This document shows, in pieces, positions 30,203 to 39,045 of a DNA stretch of 64,000 bases (its first letter is position 1; each line of letters starts with the position of its first letter). The notes below the pieces were generated by a model. It was not told where the DNA came from, did no database searches, and worked only from the letters and a program-made list of their open reading frames with translations. Both the position numbers and the translations under genes were made by a program. Origin of the DNA: Gammaproteobacteria bacterium (GTDB taxonomy: Bacteria > Pseudomonadota > Gammaproteobacteria > UBA5861); NCBI GenBank assembly GCA_022360445.1, contig JAKSCV010000055.1, positions 1 to 64,000 of the forward strand. Direction: 5' to 3'.

Positions 30203-31117
30203 ATGGACACACCGCTAAGGCTCAGCGAATACCTGGCTCCCCGGTACTGGCCAACCTGGTTACTGCTGGGCATTTTACGTGCATTAGCCTTTCTGCCCTT
30301 CAGTGCGCAAATGCGCATTGGCAGAGCCTTGGGTACACTACTTTATCATTTGGTACCTGTTCGGCGGCATGTGGCCTCAGTTAATATCCGCTTGTGCTTT
30401 TCTGAACTGACCGCCTCGGAGCAGAAAAAGCTGCTGCGACAGCATTACCAGTCACTGGGGATGAGTGTGATGGAAACGGCCGCACTTTGGTTTACCCCCG
30501 TTGAAAAATTGCTGTCCCGGGTAACATTCATCGGGCTGGAGCATGTCAAAAAAGCCCAGGAAACGGGACAAGGTGTGCTGGTTGTTCAAGCGCATTTTAC
30601 GACTATGGAGTTTCTGGGTAACCTACTGGCCACTCAGTTGCCGATTGCAGCAACCTATGATGAACCCAATAATGCCTTTTACCGAGCGCTGCTGAATAAT
30701 CGCCGGGGCCGCTTTGTGGACGATATTATCAGCCACCGGGATGTGCGAAAAATTGTAAAACGCTTATTATCGGGAAAAGTCACACAATATTCACCGGATC
30801 AGGCGGCGCATAAAAGCCGGGCTGTGGTGGTTGATTATTTTGGCCGGTCAACGCTGACCACAACAGCGACTTCACGTTTAGCGCATGCAGGTAAAGCCCT
30901 GGTTATCCCTTACGCACCCAGGCGTAACAAAGATAATCTCACCTACGAGGTTGAGTTTTATCCGCCACTGGATCACTTCCCAACAGAAGACCTAAAAGCC
31001 GATACCCAGCGTATTAACCATATTTTTGAAGGGCATATTCGCCAAGTCCCTGAGCAATACCTGTGGGTGCACAAGCGATTCAAAAAGAGCGTTAAGAACG
31101 CCACTAACCCTTACTGA
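30203..31117 (+). CDS. Lipid A biosynthesis lauroyl acyltransferase (LpxL/HtrB family)
   Basis: A 304-residue inner-membrane acyltransferase. The HX4E catalytic motif is His131/Glu136 in VVQAHFTTMEFLG, an N-terminal hydrophobic segment anchors it, and YSPDQAAHKSR corresponds to the conserved xPDQxxG-like block. It adds a secondary acyl chain to Kdo2-lipid IVA. GGAGG precedes ATG 30203. The stop overlaps the start of waaA in an ATGA, linking late lipid A acylation with Kdo transfer. Confidence 0.93.
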   Translation: MDTPLRLSEYLAPRYWPTWLLLGILRALAFLPFSAQMRIGRALGTLLYHLVPVRRHVASVNIRLCFSELTASEQKKLLRQHYQSLGMSVMETAALWFTPVEKLLSRVTFIGLEHVKKAQETGQGVLVVQAHFTTMEFLGNLLATQLPIAATYDEPNNAFYRALLNNRRGRFVDDIISHRDVRKIVKRLLSGKVTQYSPDQAAHKSRAVVVDYFGRSTLTTTATSRLAHAGKALVIPYAPRRNKDNLTYEVEFYPPLDHFPTEDLKADTQRINHIFEGHIRQVPEQYLWVHKRFKKSVKNATNPY

Positions 31118-32403
31118 TGATGGTTAAGGCCTTACTCGCCAAATGGCGTTACCGGGCAACGCTCATGGTGCTTTTCCCTGTTATTGTGGGTTATACCGTG
31201 TGGCGCGCTTTCAAGGACGGCGGGAGAACATATGCGCTTCAACGCTTTGCACTGGGAATACAGTCGCTTGCTCGACCGCTTTGGTTTCACTGTGCTTCAG
31301 TTGGGGAAGTGAATGCTGTGTTGCCCTTGCTCAAATTGCTGCAAAAGCAACACCCAGCACAAACTGTTTTGGTGACGACTAATACGCCGACAGGGCGTGA
31401 TACCTTTATAAAGCAGGCCCCTTCAAACGCACAGCACCTCTATTTACCGTTGGATTACACGTTTGCTGTGCGTCGGTTTTTAAAGCGAATACAGCCATCT
31501 GCATTGATTGTCGTCGAGACAGAACTTTGGCCACATCTTTTTCTGAGCTGCTTTTCAAAGCAGATCCCGGTTGTCATCATTAATGGCCGGCTGAGTCAGC
31601 GGACGCTGGCCGCTCAAAATTGGCTGAAGCAGCTGTACCGTCTTTCCCTGCAGGAAGTCACCGCCGTTCTAGCGCGGTCTGAGGACGATAGGCAGCATTT
31701 TATGACTTTGGGTGCGCCGGCTGCACGAATCAAAATGCTGGGCAACATCAAATTTTCTGGCCAGCCATTGGCGTCGGAGGAAAAGCCAGCCCGGCTTATC
31801 GAGCAGCCTTATGTGTTGGTGGCGTCAACCCATCAAGATGAAGAGATGCAGTTTGCCCAGTGCTGGAAAACGCATCAAAACAAGAAGTCTTGCCAAAAAC
31901 GGTTGCTTGTTGTGGTGCCCCGGCATCCGGAGCGAGGCCCTGCAATTCGTAGTCAGCTTGCTGCGACGGGCATCACCGTGCAATGCCGGAGTGAGAGTCG
32001 GGTTGTTAATGTGGGTACAAGGCTTTACATTGCGGATACTTTGGGCGAGCTGAAAACGCTGATGCAGCATGCGGATCTTGTCGTCATGGGTGGTTCATTT
32101 ATTCCACACGGTGGGCAGAATTTATTGGAGCCTGCGACTTTCGGTCAAGCGATAATCGTTGGACCCTTTATGGACAACTTTGCTGAGGAAACCGCCAGCC
32201 TGCTGGCGCACAAAGCTATTTTACAAGCCCATAGTGTTGAGGAAGCATGCGGACAGATTGAGACATTACTGAGCCATCCAAAAACCGGTCAACAATTGGG
32301 TGTGGCTGCTCAACGCTTCATGAAAGTGCGTCGCCACATTGCCCAGCAGTATTTGGATGAATTGGCGCAGCGGCTCTCAAGTGTGGGCGTAACCTTCCAG
32401 TAG
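31117..32403 (+). CDS. waaA: 3-deoxy-D-manno-octulosonic acid (Kdo) transferase
   Basis: A 428-residue GT30 glycosyltransferase. An N-terminal membrane segment is followed by WFHCASVGEVNAVLPLL, the acceptor-side domain with its catalytic Glu (GEV), and later by VVMGGSFIPHGGQNLLEPA, the CMP-Kdo-binding C-domain. It adds Kdo to lipid IVA. It overlaps the acyltransferase by one base and ends 27 bp inside the convergent Kdo kinase gene. Confidence 0.96.
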   Translation: MMVKALLAKWRYRATLMVLFPVIVGYTVWRAFKDGGRTYALQRFALGIQSLARPLWFHCASVGEVNAVLPLLKLLQKQHPAQTVLVTTNTPTGRDTFIKQAPSNAQHLYLPLDYTFAVRRFLKRIQPSALIVVETELWPHLFLSCFSKQIPVVIINGRLSQRTLAAQNWLKQLYRLSLQEVTAVLARSEDDRQHFMTLGAPAARIKMLGNIKFSGQPLASEEKPARLIEQPYVLVASTHQDEEMQFAQCWKTHQNKKSCQKRLLVVVPRHPERGPAIRSQLAATGITVQCRSESRVVNVGTRLYIADTLGELKTLMQHADLVVMGGSFIPHGGQNLLEPATFGQAIIVGPFMDNFAEETASLLAHKAILQAHSVEEACGQIETLLSHPKTGQQLGVAAQRFMKVRRHIAQQYLDELAQRLSSVGVTFQ

Positions 32404-33093
32404 TGCGGTCCAGAATGAGGGTAGATTTTTACGTGATGAAGCAGACCAAACTTTCTGCAATGAACGGTGCAGACGGGATAAATTCTGTTGTTTCCAGTAA
32501 CGGCCCTTGCGAAGGGTGCCGCGGTCAAAATCAATCAGGAAAACACGGTCAGCTTCGTCGATGAGAATATTGTTGGCATTTAAGTCGGCATGAAAAATTT
32601 GGTGATCATGAAACTGGCGAATCGTGGTGCCTACTTTGTGCCACAGTGGCCGAGGTAAGGAACCTGCTATGAAGCGTTCAGCCAGGGTGTGTGTGCCCGG
32701 CAGATGCCGAGTGATTAAGTCCGCTTGATACATCAGCCCGGAACGCCTCACATGCGCTGCAAATGGCTGAGGGCAAGGCAGCTGCCACGCAGACGCCGTG
32801 GCGAGCAGACGCCATTCGTGCCAGGCTCGGGTGTTTTGCAGGCCGCTCCAGAGGTACAGGTCTTTATTGACTTTAGCGGGCAAGCCCCCTCGCCGGTAGT
32901 GGCGCAGTACATAATTTTGATCTTGCCAGTGAAAGGCCCATGCTGAACCACGGCCCTGCATGTTCGTGCTTATCAGGCAGTTTTGTTCAGATAAAAACGT
33001 GGGTGAAAAAAGCGACGGAGTAAACGTCTCTTGGTGGTTTTCGTCAAAAATAAAGTAGTCTGCACCTTCATGGCGCTCACATACGTTGATCAA
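32377..33093 (-). CDS. kdkA: 3-deoxy-D-manno-octulosonic acid kinase (KdkA)
   Basis: A 238-residue kinase-fold protein of the InaA/WaaP group. The catalytic loop is IFHADLNANNILID and the metal-binding loop is VFLIDFDRG; YVLRHYRRGG holds the ATP-site lysine/arginine region. It phosphorylates the single Kdo of LPS with ATP, as in Haemophilus and Vibrio. The start appears to be TTG 33093. Its 3' end overlaps the 3' end of waaA on the opposite strand. Confidence 0.92.
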   Translation of the reverse strand: MINVCERHEGADYFIFDENHQETFTPSLFSPTFLSEQNCLISTNMQGRGSAWAFHWQDQNYVLRHYRRGGLPAKVNKDLYLWSGLQNTRAWHEWRLLATASAWQLPCPQPFAAHVRRSGLMYQADLITRHLPGTHTLAERFIAGSLPRPLWHKVGTTIRQFHDHQIFHADLNANNILIDEADRVFLIDFDRGTLRKGRYWKQQNLSRLHRSLQKVWSASSRKNLPSFWTALLEGYAHT

Positions 33094-33143
33094 AAGCCGG
33101 CTGGGCTCCCCGCAGTTAAAATAGGCTGATAGAATACCGGATC

Positions 33144-34196
33144 ATGTCTCACCCGCCTAGCAAAGCCCCTCATTCTATTTGCCTGCTGCGCCTTTCCGCG
33201 TTGGGCGATGTCATGCACATGGTGCCGATTGTACGCACTTTGCAAGCAGCGTGGCCCGACTGCCAGATAACCTGGGTGATTGGCAAGCTGGAAGCCGAAC
33301 TGGTCAAAAATCTGGAGGGCGTCCGGCTGGTTGTGTTCGATAAATCCCAGGGTTGGAGAGCCTACCTTGGCCTGAGGCGCGCACTCAAAGGTGAGCATTT
33401 TGATTTTTTGCTGCATATGCAGGCTGCACTGCGCGCCAGCCTGGTGCGCCTGATGATTCACTCTGATCTCTGTTTAGGGTTCGACCGGGCAAGGGGTAAA
33501 GATCTGCAATGGCTGTTTACCAATCAACAGATCCCGGCGCATCCGGGTCAGCATGTCTTGGACAGTTTTTTTTCTTTTTTGGAGTCGTTGGGGGTTCAAG
33601 ACAAACAGCTCCGGTGGGATCTTCCCATTGATCCAGCGGCTCAAATGTATGCGAAAAATCAGCTGGGAGATCAACGCACATTGATCATCAACCCGGCGGC
33701 CAGTTTTACTTACCGCAACTGGTTTGCCGATCGTTATGCCGCGGTGGCGGATTACGCCTTTACTCGGTATGGGTTGAAAGCGGTCTTAACAGGCGGCGCT
33801 ACAGAGATCGAAAAACATCTCGGTCGGGACATTGAGGCCGCTACGAGTTACCCGGTCACGAACCTGATTGGGGCAACTTCCTTGCAGGAGTTGCTGGCGC
33901 TGATTTTTCAGGCTGACCTTGTGATTGCGCCGGATACCGGGCCTGCTCACATGGCGACAGCGGTGGGCACGCCGGTCATAGGTCTTTACGCAACAACTAA
34001 CCCATTGCGTGCGGCACCTTATTTGAATCAACGAGATGTTGCCAGTGCCTATGAAACAGCAGTTCTTAATGCTTATGGAAAGCCTTCTGATCAGCTGTCG
34101 TGGGGAACGCGCGTGCGTGATCAGCAAGCGATGAAGCTGATCACGGTGGAGCAGGTTAAGCAACAGTTGGACGCTGTCATGGCTCGGTTAAGTTAA
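33144..34196 (+). CDS. LPS heptosyltransferase (GT9 family, WaaC/RfaF-like)
   Basis: A 350-residue GT9 glycosyltransferase: ICLLRLSALGDVMHMVPIVR at the N-terminus with the base Asp, INPAASFTYRNWFADRYAAV in the centre, and the sugar-nucleotide site VIAPDTGPAHMATAVGTPVIGLY. It adds heptose to the LPS inner core. The SALGD motif and its position next to the Kdo kinase favour heptosyltransferase I (Hep onto Kdo). It is divergent from kdkA, 50 bp apart. Confidence 0.9.
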   Translation: MSHPPSKAPHSICLLRLSALGDVMHMVPIVRTLQAAWPDCQITWVIGKLEAELVKNLEGVRLVVFDKSQGWRAYLGLRRALKGEHFDFLLHMQAALRASLVRLMIHSDLCLGFDRARGKDLQWLFTNQQIPAHPGQHVLDSFFSFLESLGVQDKQLRWDLPIDPAAQMYAKNQLGDQRTLIINPAASFTYRNWFADRYAAVADYAFTRYGLKAVLTGGATEIEKHLGRDIEAATSYPVTNLIGATSLQELLALIFQADLVIAPDTGPAHMATAVGTPVIGLYATTNPLRAAPYLNQRDVASAYETAVLNAYGKPSDQLSWGTRVRDQQAMKLITVEQVKQQLDAVMARLS

Positions 34197-34313
34197 CTGA
34201 GCTTTAATCAGCGGAGTCAATAAAGTCTTCCACACTGTCTTTATTCCAAGCGGTCGTTCGCTTGATCGGCACAGCAGCAAGCGCTTTCGTTTGCAATCGG
34301 AGCATTGTAAAGT

Positions 34314-35270
34314 ATGCGTGCAAGAATTCACCAAAGGACAGGTCGCCATACCTTGGATACACGCACCCCAAAATTTGATCGGGGCTCACTCTGGGATCGA
34401 TTAACACATGTCAGCTCGCAGGCCGAAAACCAGCGCGTGCTTCATCACATCGCCACGGAAACCGTGTTAGTTGAGGATCAGGATATTCAATATGTGGTGC
34501 GTGTTTTGCGACATTTGCGCAAAAAAATTGAAGCGGGTATTGAGCAGCGCAAAAAGACCGAAGCAAGTGGACAGTACCACAATCCTTTCCTGCCTTATGA
34601 AGAGGCCTTGTACGTTGCCGATGTGACCGATTCACACTTGGTCATTCTGAATAAGTTTCCTGTCCTCGATCATCATACCCTGCTGATTACGCGGGCATTC
34701 GAAGAGCAACAATCGTTACTGACCGAAGCCGATTTTACGGCCCTGTGGGCGTGCATGGCGGAGTATGATGCGCTGGCTTTTTACAATGGCGGTCGCGAAG
34801 CGGGTTCCAGTCAACGCCATAAACATCTGCAAATGATCCCTTTACCGCTGCATCCGGATGGCCCTCGCTTGCCGATTGAACCGGCCTTAAACCGCGCCCA
34901 TTTCAGGGGTAAGATCGGTGTTGTGCCAGGCTTCCCTTTTGTGCACGCGGTCGCCAGGGTCAACCCCGATTGGCTGGATACGCCTGAAAAGTCCGGCCCG
35001 TTGTGTAATCACATTTATCAGGACATGTTGCTCCAAGTCGGAATGGGCGACACGAGCGGAGTTATCGTGCCCCCGTACAATTTTATTGCCACGCGAGAAT
35101 GGATGCTGCTGTTACCCCGGTCGGTTAGTAATTACAAGCAAATCTATATCAACTCGCTTGGCTTTGCGGGCGCTTTGTTGGTCAAAGACGAAGAGCACCT
35201 TGACCAGTTGTGCAAAACCAGGCCCAGTAATGTTTTGCGGCGTGTATCGATTCCTGCCAACAAGCAATGA
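34314..35270 (+). CDS. ATP adenylyltransferase / diadenosine polyphosphate phosphorylase-like protein
   Basis: A protein of about 318 residues in the HIT superfamily, APA1/2 type. The catalytic His triad is HxHxQ in SSQRHKHLQMIPLP (His169, His171), preceded by the substrate-binding VADVTDSHLVILNKFPVLDHHTLLITR. Family members phosphorolyse Ap4A to ADP and ATP. The ATG at 34314 gives a basic N-terminal extension; TTG 34353 is an alternative close to the usual start. Its stop overlaps the ABC ATPase start as ATGA, an unusual link between an alarmone enzyme and an amino-acid transporter. Confidence 0.86.
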   Translation: MRARIHQRTGRHTLDTRTPKFDRGSLWDRLTHVSSQAENQRVLHHIATETVLVEDQDIQYVVRVLRHLRKKIEAGIEQRKKTEASGQYHNPFLPYEEALYVADVTDSHLVILNKFPVLDHHTLLITRAFEEQQSLLTEADFTALWACMAEYDALAFYNGGREAGSSQRHKHLQMIPLPLHPDGPRLPIEPALNRAHFRGKIGVVPGFPFVHAVARVNPDWLDTPEKSGPLCNHIYQDMLLQVGMGDTSGVIVPPYNFIATREWMLLLPRSVSNYKQIYINSLGFAGALLVKDEEHLDQLCKTRPSNVLRRVSIPANKQ

Positions 35271-36031
35271 CAGCGACTCTTGCTCTGCACAACGTCCGCA
35301 AGCGTTTTGATGATGTTGAGGTTCTCAAAGGCATTTCTTTGACAGCGCACCGGGGTGATGTTATTTCATTGATTGGGTCCAGTGGTTCAGGGAAGTCAAC
35401 GCTACTGCGTTGTATGAACTTGTTAGACATTCCCGACGCAGGGGATATTGACTTAAGTGGTGAGCGCATCAATCTGCGGCAAAGCCGGGACGGTAAGCGG
35501 GTACCTGTCGATCAAAAACAGATTGACCGTGCGCGTACACGGATGGGTATGGTCTTCCAAAGTTTTAACTTATGGGACCATATGACATTACTGGAAAACG
35601 TTATGGAAGCACCGGTGCATGTGTTGAAACAAGCGAAGCGTGATGCGCGCGAGAAGGCACAGACGTTGCTGGCGAAAGTGGGTTTACCGGATGCAGCGCA
35701 TCGCTACCCGGCCCAACTGTCAGGCGGGCAACAGCAACGGGTAGCGATCGCACGGGCGCTTGCTGTCGAGCCGGAGATTTTACTGTTTGACGAGCCGACG
35801 TCTGCATTGGACCCTGAATTAGCTAGTAGCGTGCTGCTTGTCATTCAGGAGTTGGCTGAGGAAGGCAGGACTATGTTATTGGCCACTCATGAAATGGGTT
35901 TTGCCAAAGAGGTTTCGTCTGAAGTTGTTTTTCTACATCAGGGAAAAATCGAGGAGCAAGGTATACCGGAGCAGGTTTTTGATGACCCTGTTTCTCAGCG
36001 TTGCCATACCTTTCTACAAGCCGCCCGATAA
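35267..36031 (+). CDS. Amino-acid ABC transporter ATP-binding protein (HisP/AotP-like)
   Basis: A 254-residue ABC ATPase: Walker [10 protein letters not shown] (37-45), Q-loop [13 protein letters not shown], signature LSGGQQQR and Walker [13 protein letters not shown]. The DSG insert [10 protein letters not shown] is typical of the HisP/AotP branch for basic amino acids. It powers the permeases encoded at 36882-38267 with the binding protein at 36063. Confidence 0.95.
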   Translation: MTATLALHNVRKRFDDVEVLKGISLTAHRGDVISLIGSSGSGKSTLLRCMNLLDIPDAGDIDLSGERINLRQSRDGKRVPVDQKQIDRARTRMGMVFQSFNLWDHMTLLENVMEAPVHVLKQAKRDAREKAQTLLAKVGLPDAAHRYPAQLSGGQQQRVAIARALAVEPEILLFDEPTSALDPELASSVLLVIQELAEEGRTMLLATHEMGFAKEVSSEVVFLHQGKIEEQGIPEQVFDDPVSQRCHTFLQAAR

Positions 36032-36062
36032 TAAACGTTTTAACCCCCCATAGGAGAGTTCA

Positions 36063-36836
36063 GTGAAAACCATCATAAATGCCACATTGCTTATAACCGG
36101 TCTTTTCATATTCAGCGTCAGTGCCGCTGAGATGAAAACCTTGCGTTTAGGAACAGAGGGTGCCTATGCACCGTTCAATTCCGTCAACAAGGAGGGTGAA
36201 CTCGTTGGATTTGATATCGAAATCGGAAAGGCCCTATGCGCTGAAATGAAGGTTAAATGTGAATGGGTGACCTCCGATTGGGATGGTTTAATCCCTGCTT
36301 TGTTGGCAAAGAAGTTTGATGCAATTGTTGCGTCCATGTCGATCACCGAGGAGCGTAAGCAAAAAATAGCGTTCACGAGTAAATATTACACCACGCCTGG
36401 CCGTTTCGTGCGTATGAAAGGGGATACGGTTGAGGCAAATAAAGAGAGTCTGAAGGGCAAAGTCATTGGGGTTCAAGGTGGGACAATCTCTGAAAACTTC
36501 GTTCGAGGTGAGTTTGGTGAAGTCGTGGATATTAAAGTGTACGGAACGCAGGATGAAGCCAATCTGGATTTTATGGCTGGCCGAGTGGATGTCGTCTTTG
36601 CGGACTCCGTAGTGCTCGTTGACTTTTTAAAGTCTAAAAGTGGTCAACAAGCCGAACTCTTTGGGCCGAGTTTTACCGAGGCAAAGTATTTTGGAGAGGG
36701 GATCGGTATTGGTTTACGCAAAAATGATCAGGCACTCCTAGAGACTTTTAATCAAGCCATTGACGCAATCCGTGCAAACGGCACCTACCAAAAGATCAAT
36801 GCAAAATACTTTGACTTCGACCTTTTCGGCGAATGA
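36063..36836 (+). CDS. Periplasmic basic amino-acid binding protein (HisJ/ArgT/AotJ-like)
   Basis: A 257-residue binding protein with a cleaved signal peptide (TLLITGLFIFSVSAAE). The mature protein begins KTLRLGTEGAYAPFNS and holds LVGFDIEIGKALCAEMKVKC, the lysine/arginine/histidine-type binding region, and EERKQKIAFTSKYY. Translation starts at GTG 36063 after TAGGAGAG. It captures basic amino acids in the periplasm and delivers them to the two permeases. Confidence 0.93.
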   Translation: MKTIINATLLITGLFIFSVSAAEMKTLRLGTEGAYAPFNSVNKEGELVGFDIEIGKALCAEMKVKCEWVTSDWDGLIPALLAKKFDAIVASMSITEERKQKIAFTSKYYTTPGRFVRMKGDTVEANKESLKGKVIGVQGGTISENFVRGEFGEVVDIKVYGTQDEANLDFMAGRVDVVFADSVVLVDFLKSKSGQQAELFGPSFTEAKYFGEGIGIGLRKNDQALLETFNQAIDAIRANGTYQKINAKYFDFDLFGE

Positions 36837-36881
36837 CATATCAACACTGGGAGACGGCCTCCCGAGCATTGATAGTCATTT

Positions 36882-37571
36882 ATGTTTGACTTGCAGGGTT
36901 ATGGCCCCTCGCTCTTAGCTGGGGCTTCCATGACCATTGCCGTTGGTTTAAGTGCAATGGTTATGGCCTGCATCCTTGGTTTGGTAGGTGCTTGGGCCAA
37001 GCTCTCAGCGTCGTATGCCGCCAGAGCTATTGCGGGCGTATACACAACGGTGATTCGGGGAACTCCCGAATTGATTTTACTGTTACTGCTTTACTATGGT
37101 GTGCCCACGCTGGTACAAGATCTGGCGAGCTTGACTGGCTATGAAATCATTTTGAACTTTAACCCCTTTTTGGCCGGGGCCGTGACCTTGGGGTTAATTT
37201 ACGGGGCCTTTGCAACCGAAGTCTTCCGAGGTGCCTTTGAGGCCATACCGCGCGGACAGGCAGAAGCCGCCCAGGCACTTGGAATGAGCCGTTTCAGGGT
37301 CGTGGTTCATATCACTTTACCGCAAGCTATGCGTATTGCGTTGCCGGGTTTGGGCAATGTCTGGATGGTCCTGATTAAGGCAACAGCCCTGGTTTCCATC
37401 ATTCAGCTGGATGAGGTGATGCGAAAAGCAAAAATTGCCGCGGGCGCGACGCATCAGCCCTTCACTTTCTATTTATTGGCTTCTTTTATTTTTCTAGGCA
37501 TCACACTAATTTCTAGCCTGGTGCAAAGACAATTGGAAAAGAAAGCCCATCGTGGCGTGGGACAAACTTAG
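36882..37571 (+). CDS. Amino-acid ABC transporter permease (HisQ/AotQ-like)
   Basis: A 229-residue inner-membrane permease with five hydrophobic segments and the EAA loop EAAQALGMSRFRVVVHITLPQ that contacts the ATPase. The segment GTPELILLLLLYYGVPT is typical of His/Arg/Orn permeases. It is 45 bp after the binding-protein gene and 3 bp before the second permease gene. Confidence 0.93.
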   Translation: MFDLQGYGPSLLAGASMTIAVGLSAMVMACILGLVGAWAKLSASYAARAIAGVYTTVIRGTPELILLLLLYYGVPTLVQDLASLTGYEIILNFNPFLAGAVTLGLIYGAFATEVFRGAFEAIPRGQAEAAQALGMSRFRVVVHITLPQAMRIALPGLGNVWMVLIKATALVSIIQLDEVMRKAKIAAGATHQPFTFYLLASFIFLGITLISSLVQRQLEKKAHRGVGQT

Positions 37572-37574
37572 GCC

Positions 37575-38267
37575 ATGAGTATCACCACCATCATAGAATA
37601 TTTTCCGCAGATGTTGGATGGAGCCTGGCTTTCTCTTCAGATTACCGGCTTAAGTCTTTTTTTAGGTTTTTTATTGGCCATTCCTATCAGCTTGATGCGG
37701 CTATCACATCTGGCTGCTTTAAGATTGCCTGCACAGTTGTACATGTTTTATTTCAGGGGAACGCCGCTATTAGTACAGCTGTTTCTTATTTATTATGGGA
37801 GCGGACAGTTTCGACACGAGCTTGCGCAACTTGGATTATGGACATTTTTTCGTGACGCGTGGTTTTGTGCTGTATTCGCTTTAACGTTAAACGCTTGTGC
37901 GTATACCGCCGAAATTTTTCGTGGTGCGATTTTATCGGTACCCAAAGGTGACATCCAGGCCGGAAAGGCATTTGGCATGTCGGGGTTGTTGCTGTTTCGC
38001 CGGATCATTTTTCCAAAAGCCCTTCGAATTGCGCTGCCCTCTTATGGAAATGAAGTGATTTTTTTGTTACAGGCGAGTTCTTTGGTCAGCATTATTACGC
38101 TCATGGATTTAACGGGTGTCGCAAGCCGCTTGGTTGCAAAAACGTTTGCTGTTTATGAGATTTATATTCTAACAGCAGTCATTTATATCGCTATAACGTA
38201 TATGTTTGTAGTCATATTTAAACTTTTTGAACGTATGCTTAACCAGCATTTGCGAACTGATTCTTAA
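37575..38267 (+). CDS. Amino-acid ABC transporter permease (HisM/AotM-like)
   Basis: A 230-residue inner-membrane permease paired with the preceding one. It has five hydrophobic segments, FRGTPLLVQLFLIYYG near residue 60, and the EAA loop AGKAFGMSGLLLFRRIIFPKA. It ends the operon and is followed by a terminator at 38281. Confidence 0.93.
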   Translation: MSITTIIEYFPQMLDGAWLSLQITGLSLFLGFLLAIPISLMRLSHLAALRLPAQLYMFYFRGTPLLVQLFLIYYGSGQFRHELAQLGLWTFFRDAWFCAVFALTLNACAYTAEIFRGAILSVPKGDIQAGKAFGMSGLLLFRRIIFPKALRIALPSYGNEVIFLLQASSLVSIITLMDLTGVASRLVAKTFAVYEIYILTAVIYIAITYMFVVIFKLFERMLNQHLRTDS

Positions 38268-38280
38268 AACACCAAGGCTA

Positions 38281-38319
38281 GGCTTGAGAGGGCCCTCAGG
38301 CCATTCTATTATTTTTTTT
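38281..38319 (+). terminator. Terminator after the amino-acid ABC operon
   Basis: GGCTTGAG (38281-38288) pairs with CTCAGGCC (38295-38302), an 8-bp stem with one G-U pair and a 6-base loop. A run of nine T residues ends the site at 38319, eight bases after the stem. This is a good rho-independent terminator. Confidence 0.75.
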
Positions 38320-38387
38320 AATAAAAAGAATAAATATTGCAAGGAGATCAACAGGTATTACTTAATTGCCGGCATCAGGATGTATTT

Positions 38388-38915
38388 ATGAATGAAAAGA
38401 CGGAAGCAATAACAGCTACTTTTTTACAGACTCTCCGTGAGCTCAGCGAATCACGTAAAACCGGTACAGCAATGGGTTCCACGAATGAGAATCGGTTTTT
38501 TAGGTTGCGCATGCAGCAAGGCCTCATTACACATTTCGTCTATGGACGAGAATATGGTGTAGACGCAGCGGAGCGGTTCACTTTTTCTAAAACAGTTCGT
38601 TTTTCATTTTCTGATGATTTGGATGTTCCCTTTCCTTCGAAGTCGGCAGTGGGTACTTACGACCGTCTGGAACTGATCGAAATTCTTCACTTAAGCCTGC
38701 CCAGCTCGGATCAAGCTCAAGAAATGCCGGAAAAAGCGGAAAAGACTGTCACCTATCGCGGTCAAAAAAAGCAGGTTCAGTCTGCTTATGTGGCGGAGTC
38801 CGCCGCAAATAAACCTCATGTTTATCGTGGTCAAGGGGGCAGTGGTAAAACCATTAACACTGTGGATTTGGTCGAACGAATCCGCCGGAAAAAGCGACAA
38901 TTGCTGGGTGAGTAA
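38388..38915 (+). CDS. Hypothetical protein with C-terminal YRG motifs
   Basis: A 175-residue protein of unknown function. ATG 38388 follows AGGA at 38377; the longer frame from 38337 (TTG) lacks support. The N-terminal 90 residues look like a small alpha/beta domain (FLQTLRELSESRKTGTAMGS, FRLRMQQGLITHFVYGREYG), possibly of the DUF4388 type. The C-terminus is low-complexity with two YRGQ motifs (VTYRGQKKQ and HVYRGQGGSGK), resembling DUF4278-type YRG repeats, and a basic tail. No signal peptide or membrane segment. The two domain names are tentative. Confidence 0.72.
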   Translation: MNEKTEAITATFLQTLRELSESRKTGTAMGSTNENRFFRLRMQQGLITHFVYGREYGVDAAERFTFSKTVRFSFSDDLDVPFPSKSAVGTYDRLELIEILHLSLPSSDQAQEMPEKAEKTVTYRGQKKQVQSAYVAESAANKPHVYRGQGGSGKTINTVDLVERIRRKKRQLLGE

Positions 38916-39045
38916 TGTCTCTTTTGGCCTGGGCGGCCTGTAACTTAAATCTACACTGTTTTTTCGTGCCCTGAAGCGTGTCGTTATAAGGCGCAAAGTG
39001 AAGGCAGTAGCCTGAGTCCTCGGCGAGCTTTTCCCTATTGACTTC

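Noticed and set aside
34204-34407. A 67-codon minus-strand open frame between the heptosyltransferase and HIT genes
   Set aside because: It overlaps the 5' end of the HIT gene, shows no known pattern and no ribosome site.
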